Assembly: GCA_025267735.1 (NCBI GenBank) | Contig: CM046294.1 | Coordinates: 4,002,001 to 4,066,000 of the forward strand | Direction: 5' to 3' | DNA: 64,000 nt | DNA from: Mactra quadrangularis | Taxonomy: Eukaryota > Mollusca > Bivalvia > Venerida > Mactridae | In this document: in pieces, positions 1 to 10,603 of the stretch | How positions within the stretch are numbered: the first letter of the stretch is position 1 | How the letters are laid out: each line of letters opens with the position of its first letter | Notes under the pieces: generated by a model | What the model saw: the letters and a program-made list of their open reading frames with translations, nothing else | The model's database searches: none | Told to the model about the DNA's origin: nothing | Position numbers and translations under genes: made by a program

Positions 1-1991
1 TAGGTGCACACTAAGAACAAAACGCAATGTTATAGTTTGTATTCAAAGCGGCAATGAAAAAAGGAAAGATTTTATTCATGGTCTCATTGGTCGACTAGCA
101 TAAGTCATGAAATAGTACAATCCATTGTAAAAAGTCTAGATCCACCCCATTATCAGTTTAAATACAATCAACTGCTGAGTATATATATGTAGATTTCCAA
201 GGTGAAATGTTTCAACAAGCTTTTCTGTATTAATTTGAAAGCAAACCAAAGTTTTGAGAAGTTAACTGTTAATTTATTTTAATTTAAGTCCTCACAAGAA
301 TTAATACTTTGTCACTGTACCACAATAGTATGGACTCATGTGCCATGTTTTGAAAATTGATGAAGTGGACTGGATTGTTTTATTTTAACGTTAACACTTA
401 CACGTAATGTTATTTTGTACACATACCGTACTGGTTTGAAATTTGCGTACGTATAACTATGTAATTTTGCAGATTATGTGATATATATATAAATGTGAAA
501 CTGCATTGGCACCATTTCCTGTCTATTAAACCCCTCGTGATATGATTGTTAGAAGTAAGACATTTGTGGAAAGGAACTCGATGGGCAATTGTTTTGAGAA
601 ATTCCAACTAAATAAATTAACCTATAGTAAATGTGTAACAGATTAGATACTTCGGTCAATTACTTTAGGAACTAATAGGATCAAATAGGATCTAATTTTA
701 TTTAACTGATAGTCAAATATAATTAAGTATGCCTTCTTACTTTAAATATTTTGAGGGGAATTAAATGAGACAGGAAATAAAGCGCCATGATCGTGCGACC
801 ACATGCACGACTCATGCAGATCGGTTCGTCTCCATTCGGAGACAAACACCAAAATCAACAGCGTAAGCCAACTCCTAGCAAAACATTAACAGCTCTGGTA
901 ACCAAGCCTTATTTCCATTCTCTATGAAAAAGGAATGGCATGGTGTTTAGGAACGACCAGAGCCAGTCAATGCTTCGCTTAAAGGAGGCAAACGCTTGGC
1001 TATATGTATGACATTTAAGTCAAAATAACGACATACACATTAAAACTGTGATGTTTTCTATTAAAAGTTAAATACTAACGAATTGGTTGTCATAGTAAGC
1101 AGTTTATTATGTCAATTAAATTCAATTGGTGTCTAATTCTGTCTTACTTAAGCTTGCAGATTCTTTGTTTATTATTTAACTAGATATTTAAATAGTGTTA
1201 CAAAAATATATTGAAGACTTATCAAATTAATCAAAAACAAAATTTATACAGTCACGCGTTATATTTTGTATATTTCTATACCCTGTGTTTAAAATCATAA
1301 ACATGCCCCCGGGGCGTATATTTAAAATTATCTAATACGATTTACATAGGCAAGGGAGTTAAATAGGATCTAAGCACTTGCCATTGTTGCCTCCCTTTGT
1401 GCCAATTTAATGTAGTTTTTAATTACAAATAGTAAGACTTTTAAGCTTTTTAAATCTTGACCGTACTATTTTCTTATTTTTTCTATATTTTTCTTTTGGT
1501 ACTTTTTATCTTACATTATTTTTATGAGAAATATGGTCTAAATTGAATGTTCACACGTTATAACAATGTTAGAAAGAGATGAAATATATAAAACAATAAC
1601 ATGTACTTACAGCCTAATAGCGCTCTTGGTTAGCCAAAACAGTATTTAGTTCTGTGATAAAGAATTATTCCTATGACGAATTACCACAGTGATTATTCAA
1701 AAAATGATTGTTAATTTGAATCCTTTATAATTATTTAACTGCATATTACGTACATGGGCACATTAATAATATTTACATTCATGAATAACTCTATCTAATT
1801 GTGTTTATGAGTTTTAATTAGCTTTCGCACGAAATTCTCGACTCAAAATTTAATATCGTTTGTTTAAGTTAAAGGCCCACTATATTATTCTGAGTTTTAT
1901 GTGGCTAAAAGATGGCAATAGTATAAACCCGTGACAAAATAAATGAAAATGGACATTATAAACTTATAATTTCATACCCGTTGTCTAAGTC
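1..1991. other. AT-rich intergenic stretch, no gene seen
   Basis: Both strands are full of stops and the only open frames are short (about 65 codons) with no recognisable composition. I see no RNA gene, no clear transposon termini and no splice-bounded coding segment. A missing first exon of the Gly-rich gene downstream could lie here, but no convincing signal-peptide exon was found. Confidence 0.6.
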
Positions 1992-2084
1992 GGATAGAGC
2001 ATGAGTAGCAGTTTGATATGGGATTTATCAACTCGCTTCGCTCGTTGATAAATCCCATATCAAACTGCTACTCATGCTCTATCC
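1992..2084. repeat. Perfect 41-bp-arm hairpin (foldback element)
   Basis: The arms 1992-2032 and 2044-2084 are exact reverse complements, starting GGATAGAGCATGAGTAGC, around an 11-nt centre at 2033-2043. Perfect arms of this length suggest a young foldback or MITE-type insertion. No target-site duplication is obvious, and no copy of it was seen elsewhere in the window. Confidence 0.85.
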
Positions 2085-2829
2085 TATACTTTGATACCGA
2101 CCTTTGTCGTCTTTTATTTAAATGTCAAGGGATTTATCTAAGTCTCCGACTAATACAATCTAATTAAAACCCGATCTTAAATTTTCCGCCTGCCTACTCG
2201 CTAATTTAGATTTGGCCGTTTTCTTACAAGGGTCACGTTCAGGTGACTATTTCTCATTATGATATTCATGAGGGAATCGTAATGTTTAGTAACTTGTTTA
2301 CATCGCCTACGTCATGGAAATGAGCCGTCCAATCGCAGACTATGAATAATACCGCTGTAAAATTAGCTCGCAAACCTTGGTCTAAAAATAGAAATTACGA
2401 AATCAAAATGCTATTAACAATGTTTCGTCTAGATGAAAGCTACGCATTGATTGGTCTACATTATAAACGTCGTCTCGACGTGACCCTCCATTGGAACCTT
2501 GAAGATCTTGTACGACTACAAGGTATCTGTTTACGGAGATTGTGACTAATACTAGTCAAAAGTGTCCCAATTTCAGTGTTCTGTAGGTTTACTGATTAGT
2601 CGACCCCTTTAAAGATCATAAAGAGAGTTCAAATACTATTTTCAGAAGCATGAAATCTAGTATTCAACAAAACTATGGAACTGATCTTGTTTCATTCAAA
2701 ACTTGAACAGAAAGTATTTAACATGGTCAATTTATCAGTGGAAACAAAATTTTGAAAATCTGTCCAAGTTTGAGTCTCTAACCATTTAATGTAGAGAAAA
2801 CAGTACTCACATGTGGTAGCAACAGGTTA
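2085..2829. other. Intergenic, nothing recognised
   Basis: No gene is supported. A 67-codon open frame at 2342-2545 has no family resemblance, no splice or promoter context and ordinary base composition, so it is left unannotated. Confidence 0.5.
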
Positions 2830-2978
2830 ATCCAAACCACAGGCTGCCGTCACAAAACAGTCCCCGCCCAAAAAAAAATTTTATACACACACACATATAT
2901 ATATATATATATATGTGTGTGTATAAAAAATTTATTTGGGGCGGGGACTGTTTTGTGACGGCAGCCTGTGATCCAAAC
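2830..2978. mobile_element. hAT-like MITE with 8-bp target duplication
   Basis: The element 2838-2970 (133 bp) has long inverted termini starting CACAGGCTGCCGTCAC and ending in the exact complement. The centre is (AC/AT)n, so the whole element folds into one hairpin. It is flanked by a perfect 8-bp direct repeat ATCCAAAC (2830-2837 and 2971-2978), the duplication size typical of hAT-type transposases. A second, diverged member lies at 50012-50147. There is no coding capacity, so mobilisation would need a transposase in trans. Confidence 0.85.
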
Positions 2979-3312
2979 TTCATAAACATGAATACTAGCC
3001 TAAACACATGTATATCACTCTTAGTTTAATTTCTGTACGAGAAAAAAACTTCATAACTATGAAAGAACTTTGGAAAATAGCAAAAACAAGTTTGCTGAAT
3101 CATCTGAGACTATACCCGAATTCAAATTTTTGGGTTTTCCCTCCGGTACAAACAAACATTCACCATTACAATTAAAACACGCGTACTAAAAACAATAGCA
3201 TGTAATCCATAGTTCGTGCTATTTAGCAGTAATGTGTAGAAAACTTTGTTTGTACCGGCTGTGCACGGACGGAAAATAGCATAAATTTGAATTCCGGTTT
3301 AGGTCTGTTCAC

Positions 3313-3620
3313 TATGGTGGCATATTTCTGCCACCAGATAACCACATACTTAACACGTTATTTAAGTGGTTAACTTGTTACGTAACTAGTTAACCAGATA
3401 ATTAACTAGTTAATGAGGTGGTTAACTAGTTATGTAACTAGTTTTTTCCAATAAATAAAAGATCATAACAGGAAAAAAAATGCAAGTTAGTGCTTACAAC
3501 TGCCATTGTGTATTATTTTACCAATAAAATGTTAAGTGGTTAACTAGTTACGTAACTAGTTAACCACTTAATTAACGTGTTAGTTACGTGGTTATCTGGT
3601 GACAGAAAAATGCCACTATA
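3313..3620. mobile_element. TA-flanked foldback MITE
   Basis: The termini match in inverted orientation: TATGGTGGCATATTTCTGCC on the left against TATAGTGGCATTTTTCTGTC read from the right end, continuing into CACCAGATAACCAC. Subterminal arms are rich in repeated GTTAACTAGTTACGTAACTAG-type palindromes. The middle (about 3431-3530) is unique AT-rich DNA. TA ends suggest a Tc1/mariner-type mobilising enzyme (inference). Non-coding. Confidence 0.75.
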
Positions 3621-4344
3621 ATTCACAACTTCGAAAACTTATTATGATATAATTATGGTGTTTTTCTGGGCGACTAATAAGGGATTTAAGTCAGTTATTT
3701 CCTTTTGAATACTCTTCAAATAGGTAGGTCCTATCAGTTGGATTACTCGAATTTTACCCTTACTTTTCAATGTCAATTTGCCATAGTTAATCTTAAATTA
3801 TTTTTTTGTAAATCATTTAATTTGTTTGAAATTCAAGCTAAGTATTTTAAGGTATAGAACTATCTAAATTTCATCACTTATGTAAGTATCTAAATTAACA
3901 AGAAAGATACTAGATGAAATATTTTGATATCCTTACATAGGAATTGAATGATAAAATCCGAGAATTCCAATTGCAAGGACAGCTTACCAATTGGATTGCT
4001 TCAGATTTTATAAGGGAAAGATAACTGACAAAAGTCCCTTATTACACGAAAAGTGTGTATCTTTTGAAAGTGTCAAGTTGATATAGTGTGTACAAATGTA
4101 TCTTTAAACTGAATGGTTAACATTATGGTAGCTAGTTCCAAGGGGTCGACATCAGGGGAATATGGTGTTTAGTTGACTTTTTGCACTGGTTTTAACACCG
4201 TAACAACACAATTTAGGTTACTTATGACGGTCATTGCACATAATATAGCTTTCCTGGTCCCTTGTCCATAACCAGTACTCACCTACCCTTCCACAAGGCC
4301 TGCAACTTCTCCGTATACCTTATAAATAGAGGAATATTAACATA
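3621..4344. other. Intergenic, possible decayed SINE fragment
   Basis: No gene. Around 4171-4235 a stretch resembling 'ttttaacaccgtaacaacacaattt' (split here as TTTTAACACCGTAAC then AACACAATTT) is reminiscent of the 3' body of the SINE family seen intact at 13951-14267, but it is strongly diverged. Confidence 0.3.
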
Positions 4345-4458
4345 ATTGTCAAATTTTCATGGCAAGGTGTATCCATCCCCGGGTGGGATTTGAACCCGTA
4401 TCCAATGTATATTCCGAATACTAGATTTGAAATCCCGGTGCACTACGGACCTGGATTT
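4345..4458 (-). mobile_element. tRNA-derived SINE, family 2
   Basis: Read on the minus strand this contains a polymerase-III B-box-like GGGTTCAAATCCCACC followed by CCTTGCCATGAAAATTTGAC. The same order (B box, then CCTTCCATGAAAATTTGAC) appears on the plus strand at the right edge of the window (about 63890-64000), so the two are members of one tRNA-headed SINE family. The A box is less clear and no target duplication was identified. Confidence 0.6.
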
Positions 4459-4711
4459 TGTTTAGTTTAGAACTGAGCTTTGTAGATGAATGAATTTATT
4501 ACTTAATATTTGACTTAATAAAAACTTAATAAAAAGTTATATCTAAATTATGCGCTATTTGAATATTTTATTTATTATTGCTGTAAGAATTTGACGAAAA
4601 ACAGAACTTTGTTTACAGTCTAAAGATCACGTGACTGTATACCCTAATTGAAATTGAATCTTCCCCTTTTTAATTGAAATAAAATATAATTAAAACTTTC
4701 TCTTCTTACAG

Positions 4712-6561
4712 TCAATGTGGCGCTAGCCGACCATGATGAAGATGGTTATGGTTCAACTAGCTATGGTTCGGGTTATGGTAGTGAAGGCTTAGGTTCATCA
4801 GGTTATGGCAGTGTCGGTTATGGCGGCGGCGCTCTTTATGGAAGAAAGAAACCCGGTCCATTTAAATATGGCTATGGTGGTGCTGGATTCGGTGCCGGTG
4901 GTTTTGGCGGATTCGGAGGCGCCGGTGCCGGTGGTTTTGGTGGTGTTGGTGGTGCCGGTGGGTTTGGTAGCGGTGCCGGTGGTTTTGGTGGCGGTGGAGG
5001 TTTTGGTGGCAGCGGTGGATATGGACATAAGAAATACGGTCCAGTAGGTTATGGTTCAAGCTACGGTGGTGCTGGGTTCGGATCCGGCGGTTTCGGAGGG
5101 GTTGGCGGAGCTGGTGGTTTTAGTGGCGGCGGTGGTTTTGGTGCCTCGGGTGATTTTGGAGGTACTGGATTCGGTGCTGGATCAGGTGCAGCTGGTTTCG
5201 GAAGTTTTGGAGGCGCTGGTGGTTTTGGTGGCTTCGGAGGCTTCGGTGGTTATAGGCATAAGAAATACGGTCCATACGGTTATGGTTCAAGCTACGGTGG
5301 TGCTGGCTTCGGATCCGGCGGTTTCGGAGGGGTTGGCGGAGCTGGTGGTTTTGGTGGCGGCGTTGGTTTTGGTGCCTCGGGTGATTTTGGAGGAACTGGA
5401 TTCGCTGCTGGATCAGGTGCAGCTGGTTTCGGAGGTTTTGGAGGCGCTGGTGGTTTTGGTGGCTTCGGAGGCTTCGGTGGTTATAGGCATAAGAAATACG
5501 GTCCATACGGTTATGGTTCAAGCTTTGGTGGTGCTGGATTTGGTGCCGGTGGTTTTGGTGGCTTAGGAAGTGTCGGAGGTATTGGTGGTGGTGGTCTTGG
5601 TGGCGGCGCTGGTGGTTTTGGTGGCGGTGCTGGCGGCGCTGGTTATGGAAGCGAAGACGCAGGGCCTAGTTATTCAGGTGGTTTTGGAGCATCTGGTGTT
5701 AGTGGCGCCGGTGGTTTTGGTGGCTTTGGTGGTACTGGATTCAGTGGCGGTGGTTTTGGCGGCTTTGGAGGTGTTGGTGTTGGTGGTTTTGGTGGCGGCG
5801 CTGGTGGTTTTGGTGGCGGCGCTGGTGGTTTTGGTGGCGGCGCTGGTGGTTTTGGTGGCGGCGCTGGTAGTTTTGGTGGTGGTTTTGGTGGTTTTGGTGG
5901 CTTCGGTGGTTATCGACATAAGAAACACGGTCCATTTGGTTATGGTTCAAGTTTTGGTGCCGGAGTCGGTGCTACTGGTTTTGCTGGATTTGGAAGCTTC
6001 GGAGGGTCTGGCTTTGCAGGATCATCTTTTGGTGGATTTGGTGGTTTTGGATCATTTGCTCCGAGACCATTCAAATATGGCAAATATGGTGGAGTATTTC
6101 CATATGGTGGTCCAGGTGGTTTTGGTGCCGGCGGTCCGGGTGGCTTTGGTGCCGGCGGTCCAGGTGGCTTTGGAGCCGGCGGTCCGGGTGGCTTTGGTGC
6201 CGGCGGTCCAGGTGGCTTTGGTGCCGGCGGTCCAGGTGCTTTTAATGCCGGGGACCAAGGTGGATTCAATGCTGGCGGCCCAGGTGCTTTCAATGCCGGG
6301 GACCAAGGTGGATTCAATGCCGGCGGTCCAGGTGCTTTTAACAACCAAGCTGGAGCTGCTGTAAATGCAGGTTCTAACAGTCAAAATGGCGTCAATGTTG
6401 CATTTGAAGCACAACCAGCCCCTGAACAATTTGAAGTACAACCCTCTGGTGATGGATATGGAAGTTCTTCAGGAAGCGGACGACTTATTGGACGCTATGG
6501 ACCTTTCTTAAACTTTCAAACAAGAAAAGGATACTATGTAAACGTATATGGTGATCACTAA
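4712..6561 (+). CDS. Gly/Tyr-rich repetitive secreted protein (shell-matrix-like), 3' coding exon
   Basis: One exon encodes about 615 residues dominated by Gly with Phe, Tyr, Ala and Ser. It opens after a good 3' splice site (pyrimidine tract, TTACAG at 4706-4711) with two bases finishing a codon, then N-V-A-L-A followed by an acidic stretch DHDEDG, which looks like the end of a signal peptide. The ATG at 4715 is out of frame and hits TAG, so an upstream exon must supply the start; I could not find it. The chain alternates GGFGG-type glycine blocks with basic R/HKKxGP motifs (residues about 43, 104, 181, 258, 401), then GGPGGFGA octapeptides (about 464-507), two GPGAFNAGDQGGFNA units, and a unique C-terminus with Arg and aromatic residues (GRLIGRYGP...). 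This architecture resembles molluscan shematrins and other glycine-rich matrix proteins. Byssal or cuticular structural proteins are alternatives. It has no catalytic domain. Confidence 0.7.
5047..5508 (+). repeat. Two tandem 231-bp coding repeats in the Gly-rich gene
   Basis: 5047-5277 and 5278-5508 are near-identical 77-codon units, each running from GYGSSYGG to YRHKKYGP. A diverged third unit starts at 5509. Such identity points to recent unequal exchange, so repeat number may vary between alleles. Confidence 0.85.
5790..5880 (+). repeat. 21-bp coding minisatellite (GGFGGGA)
   Basis: About four tandem copies of a 21-bp unit encode GGFGGGA heptapeptides inside the Gly-rich gene. Confidence 0.8.
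6106..6237 (+). repeat. 24-bp coding minisatellite (GGPGGFGA)
   Basis: Five to six in-frame 24-bp copies encode GGPGGFGA. They grade into two longer GPGAFNAGDQGGFNAG units ending near 6340. Copies differ mainly at third positions. Confidence 0.85.
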
Positions 6562-6589
6562 TCACATAGATCTCAAGAACGGTTAGTTA

Positions 6590-6888
6590 GACTTTTTTTG
6601 CCTCGTTAAACGCCATTGCAATAAATTGTATGGGTTATATCTCGATGGTCAGTTAACCTACTCACCGTTCCTGGGAAGGCGAATTCTCGGAATTTAGCTT
6701 TTAACCAGTTAAAGGGCACATACGTCCGTCAGTGACTGACAACTGTCATACATGATATAGAATCGGTGTTAAGGAGAAAGAATGACCGTAAGTTACTTCA
6801 TGGCCGAGCTCAAAAAAGTATGCCCCATCCGGGTATCGAACCTACGACGTCTTGATCAGTAGACTTGTGTGCTACCGACTGATCACAT
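6590..6888 (-). mobile_element. tRNA-derived SINE, family 1 (diverged copy)
   Basis: It matches, with many changes, the SINE at 13951-14267 in the same orientation: the tail side has TTAAACGCCATTGCAA, the middle has CAGTGACTGACAACTG, and the tRNA-like head lies at the right with CCGGGTATCGAACC (B-box complement) and GTGCTACCGACTGA. It lies 30 bp past the stop codon of the Gly-rich gene and so may be part of its 3' UTR. Confidence 0.7.
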
Positions 6889-8391
6889 ATATATCAGTTA
6901 TTCGTACTTCAAATGACTGTGTATTCTTGAATTGGTGAACAGATTATGTACTGCCGATTGCTAGTTGAAAGATCCAATTACCAAAATAGTAGTCGTCAAG
7001 ATAAAGCAAATTGTGGTCAAACTATCGACAAGGTACATAATTATACAAGGGATTTATGTTTGTGATTAATCTAAAGCTGAATAGCAGAGTGTTGCACCCT
7101 GCCACTATTCCGTCTCCCTGTCTATTTTTGTACCTCTTTTTGCAGAAATAATTACATTGAAATATCAACCCTATGATGCGCCCTGCATCATTGTCTGCCT
7201 CGCTTTCCCTGTCTAAGTTCTAGAATAGGCATTGGTGAAAGAACGGAATGTTCACCCGAGACAAGTAATGTCAACCTCGGCTTGTTCTATAACCCTCTGT
7301 AGAATGTGATATTTATTTTATTATACCGAACAACTAAAATCAGAAATTGTTGACAATATAATGCCACAAACCGTTTAATTTTATCTGTTTTATTTGCCTC
7401 TGAACTTGTACATTTTTACACCGTTTAGTTTATTGTTTCGTAAAAAGCAAATGTCTGTACAAGAGGGTAACTCGAATTGAATGGCTAAAAACTTGAGTCC
7501 GGGTATAAGCTAAACACTTGAGTCCGGGTATATGCAAACTCCAACGCAGTAGTATCCCATTGCTTTAAGCAGGTCGAAAGGTGATGTCAAGCGGGTCGAT
7601 AGGTGATGTCCAGATGGTAACATTACGGATTGTCACCCGGTGACGTCACATTGGGCTATAATTATAATAACAACTCACGTGAGATATTATAATGTAAATT
7701 AAAATTATCTATACTTCAATCTGTTTCAGGTCTCAGTCAGAATGGTGCAAGTAGACCTTAGTTCAACATTCACTGATGTTCATCTAATATCTACTACATT
7801 ATAGTCTTGTTTTAATGTACAGTTCTCTTAGCATTTGTAATAAATGTAATAAAATGATTGTAAGCTTATAAGTACAAATAACTTTGTCTTGTACTTTTTT
7901 ACACAGTCGTTGCGTGAACAGTAGGACCTCACAAAACAACTACATTTGTACAATGGAACCTCGGAAACGTTGAACCTCAGATATCCGGAATCCTCAATTT
8001 ACAGAACCATATCATATTAAAGGTCCCGATTTTTTGTTCCTTATTTAACTAGTCAAAACCTCGAAAATCGGACCCTGAACGTACCTCCATAGTACTATTG
8101 GTTACGTAATAATGCTGAAAATATTTTTTAATCTTTAAATCCTTCCTCTCATGTTGCGATATTTTACTTGCCCAGGTTCCAGGGTTATGTTTCATAAAAT
8201 CTTCTCAAGGTGAGATTGGTCTCAAGTGGCATTTCCTTTCATTAAAATTGTATGTGGAGAAGTTGCCAGTCTTGTGGAGGGGGTTGTGAGAACTAGTTAT
8301 AGATAAGGGTCAAAGAAAGCTAGGTTAGATGCGCTGGTCGTCGTAAAATGTGTTGTGTTTATACTAATTTATATTAGCTCGATTGTGAAAC
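6889..8391. other. Intergenic downstream of Gly-rich gene
   Basis: No coding gene is supported. A small direct repeat (ACTTGAGTCCGGGTATA, twice at about 7492-7532) and the possible terminal exon at 7730-7860 are the only structures seen. Confidence 0.5.
7730..7860 (+). other. Possible non-coding terminal exon with two AATAAA signals
   Basis: A plausible 3' splice site (CAATCTGTTTCAG ending at 7729) is followed by about 130 bp that end in two overlapping-range AATAAA hexamers (7839 and 7848), with TG-rich DNA beyond. It could be a spliced 3' UTR exon of the Gly-rich gene. That gene has its own stop at 6559-6561, and no matching donor was identified, so this is weak. Confidence 0.2.
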
Positions 8392-8481
8392 AAGTTCTTA
8401 CCATTCGGAACGTCCTCGGCCATTCGCTACGAATAATTATCATTCATGAAAGGTCGAGGGTGTTCCGAATGAAGTTCTTAC
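8392..8481. mobile_element. 70-bp hairpin element with 10-bp target duplication
   Basis: The hairpin 8402-8471 has termini CATTCGGAACGTCCTCGGCC and a near-exact inverted copy ending GTTCCGAATG. It is flanked by a perfect direct repeat AAGTTCTTAC (8392-8401 and 8472-8481). A 9-10 bp duplication is the Mutator-like size. A second member lies at 8977-9037. Confidence 0.85.
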
Positions 8482-8529
8482 AACTTAGATTAATCACTTT
8501 CGAGTTCGCTTCCTGGTCCCCAAGAACTG

Positions 8530-8630
8530 AACTAGTAGGCTAAAGTATCTTGCTCAAGGAAACAACGGGGTAGGTATTGGATGGGATTCGAACCAATGCG
8601 GGGCTGGCTATCCAATGATTACTTGTAAAT
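8530..8630 (-). repeat. tRNA-like repeat remnant
   Basis: The stretch contains CTTGCTCAAGGAAACAACG followed by GGGATTCGAACC, the complement of a pol-III B box. A partial relative (GAGCTAGTAGGGTGAAG, CTTGCTCCAGG) lies near 47510-47540. It is probably a decayed tRNA-derived repeat. Confidence 0.35.
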
Positions 8631-8903
8631 AAAAATTAAAATAAACCACAGAGACATATACTTGCAAAAATGCTTTACACTGTGATCGCTAGCTTGTGAT
8701 AGTTATTTTGATTTATTCATTTTGAAATATATTGGTTTTATCTATGGGCTGAAGATATATATACCATGTAATTAACACTTGAACTTATGTCAATGTTTTG
8801 TCTCAGATCTAGAACTGCTAGTGTGATATTTTGGGGTATTTTCATTTAAGGTAGAACTTCCATTATGTAATTATTATAAAACAAAACTGTTTCAACTTTA
8901 ATA

Positions 8904-9203
8904 ATGAAAACTTTTAATGAAAATGAGATAGTATCTCCCTTTGATGTGAAATTAGTGTTATTTGTATTTGTTCTTGCATTCGGAACAATCTCGGTGATCT
9001 TTATCTGCGTAGAAGATCACCGAGGAAGTTCCGAATGTTGGTCTTGTACAAATAATAATAATGTAATTAGAAAATATAACATGGGAAAAACATTAGGAAT
9101 AGATTATACATGTAGATACAACTTTACTGAGAAATTGTCTGGGGTCAAAATTATAGTTATACCAAAATATATTCTTAGCAATGAAATTAGTTTATGCCAG
9201 TAA
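8904..9203 (+). other. 99-codon open frame with one hydrophobic segment; probably not a gene
   Basis: The frame would give a small protein with a hydrophobic stretch at residues about 17-37, a CWSC pair and an N-glycosylation site (NFT). However, 61 bp of it (8977-9037), including half of the hydrophobic stretch, is a transposon-like hairpin. The same region in unit B is frameshifted near its start (the only open frame left is 15265-15510) and in unit C it is broken by stops. Conservation is at DNA rather than reading-frame level. Confidence 0.25.
8968..9046. mobile_element. 61-bp hairpin element, second copy
   Basis: The hairpin 8977-9037 (CATTCGGAAC...GTTCCGAATG) has about 25-nt arms and a loop near TATCTGCGT. 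It is flanked by near-identical 9-mers TTGTTCTTG (8968-8976) and TTGGTCTTG (9038-9046). It belongs to the family of 8402-8471. Units B and C carry the same insertion with the left arm decayed, so it predates the duplications. Confidence 0.75.
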
Positions 9204-9271
9204 AATATTTTGACTTTGACTAGACTTAGTATTTTTATATAACAAGAAATGTAATGTGGAAACCACATTAA

Positions 9272-9571
9272 AGCCGGATTTAGTAACTTTAACGCAAAAA
9301 AATACAAAGGGAAATAATCCATAATTAAGACAGGTAGAGTTGCGGTTACTTTCTAATTTTGTTCATCACATGGTATGCTATCATTGTATTAATTATCATA
9401 AAGATCTGACAATAAATGGCAGAAATATAAGGAAAAGAAAAACTTACACGCAATTGTTAACGACACCGGACGACCGACCGCCCGCCCAACCGCACGCCCG
9501 CCTGCACACCCGCCCGCCCGTGTTTCGCCAAACTATTAGCCGATCTTTTTTTTTCGTTGAAAAATCCGGCT
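9272..9571. mobile_element. 300-bp MITE with AGCCGGATTT termini
   Basis: The element starts AGCCGGATTT and ends AAATCCGGCT, an exact inverted pair, with TA/AA-rich flanks. It carries an internal C-rich run of CCGCCCGC-type repeats (9465-9530). Units B and C lack it at the aligned position (15550 and 28340), so it inserted into A after the split. Confidence 0.75.
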
Positions 9572-10067
9572 AAAACATATGAAATTAGACCAAGTTCAAA
9601 TTAAGAGGTTTTGTAAAACCATGACACTGGCACACTATATATGATCGCGATATTCAATCCATTATCTGAATGCAAATACTTGACATTAGCGTAAATATAT
9701 ATAAAATATTTTATGAAAATTAAATGGTTCACTTGAATGATTAAGTAAAGATGAACTTGAATCCGAAAACTCTTTCGAATAAAAATGCCAACACCACTGG
9801 CGGTGCAAGCAGATGACTCTGGGGACTGCTGAGTGGAATTTTAGAAACACGCAATAAGCCATTTTTAGTGTATAAAACCATCTTTTTTAAAACACTCCGG
9901 GTCGCAACCAACTTGGAGAATATCTGGATCTGCCTTTTATCAATGGCGAAGTATCCCATACAAAGAATGATTTTATTATTTCATACATGTTTTATATGCA
10001 CCCCATGTAAACAAGGGTATGAACTATGAAGTTAAATAAAGTGTAAAATTCATTTGATACAAAATAA

Positions 10068-10152
10068 CTCCCCGGAGCGGTTATTTCCCTTCGTTGAATC
10101 AATAAGTTACGAGTAAGTAGCAAAGCGTGACGTAAGTACTATGAGGAGTTAG
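10068..10152. repeat. Repeat bracketing the B-box gene, upstream copy
   Basis: CGGTTATTTCCCTTCG followed by a CGTGACGTAAGTACTATGAGG-like segment recurs downstream of the gene at 12930-13012 as CGGTTATTTCCCC then CGTGACATAACCCCTACGAGG (each given in parts of 20 or fewer bases when read). The same pair brackets the gene in unit B (16158-16242 and 19634-19712) and C (28952-29036 and 32362-32440). Confidence 0.6.
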
Positions 10153-10603
10153 GATACCATATGATAGAATTACAAAATATGTAATATAAACCGTTGTACC
10201 ATACTTGCGTATAGTCAGTGATTTTATCCCTGATCAATACAGTGAAGTTTTTGTGAAAACTCGACAGTTTACATGTATCATTAAAGGCAACTATAAAATC
10301 TACTGTGCCGATGTTTACTTAAGATAATAGAAACCCAAAATAATTATATCGCATAATATTCAAAGCGCCTGGACAACGATCCACAAACAAGGAAATTATT
10401 GCGCGCGCGCGTTGCACCATTAGCAGACGACAGTTTAACGGAGAGTTTACAATCTTACGAGTGCACGCAGTAATTGTTAATTGTGAGTGATAACTTAAAC
10501 ATCGGATATCCATAGACTAAATACAAACAGTTAAACAATTAATATCAGTCGATGATAGGAAATAAGTTGTTTTCTTCATTAGCTTATAAAACACAATAAC
10601 ATA

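Noticed and set aside
4715..4719. ATG at 4715 or GTG at 4717 as the start of the Gly-rich protein
   Set aside because: The ATG frame meets TAG at once; GTG starts are not expected in animals, and a splice acceptor immediately precedes.
4798..6441. Long open frames in the other five frames of the Gly-rich exon
   Set aside because: They follow from GGT/GGC-rich repeats; composition (Val/Leu- or Thr-rich strings) mirrors the coding frame shifted.
8904..9203. A small membrane protein gene
   Set aside because: It overlaps a hairpin transposon and is frameshifted or stopped in units B and C; kept only as a low-confidence open frame.
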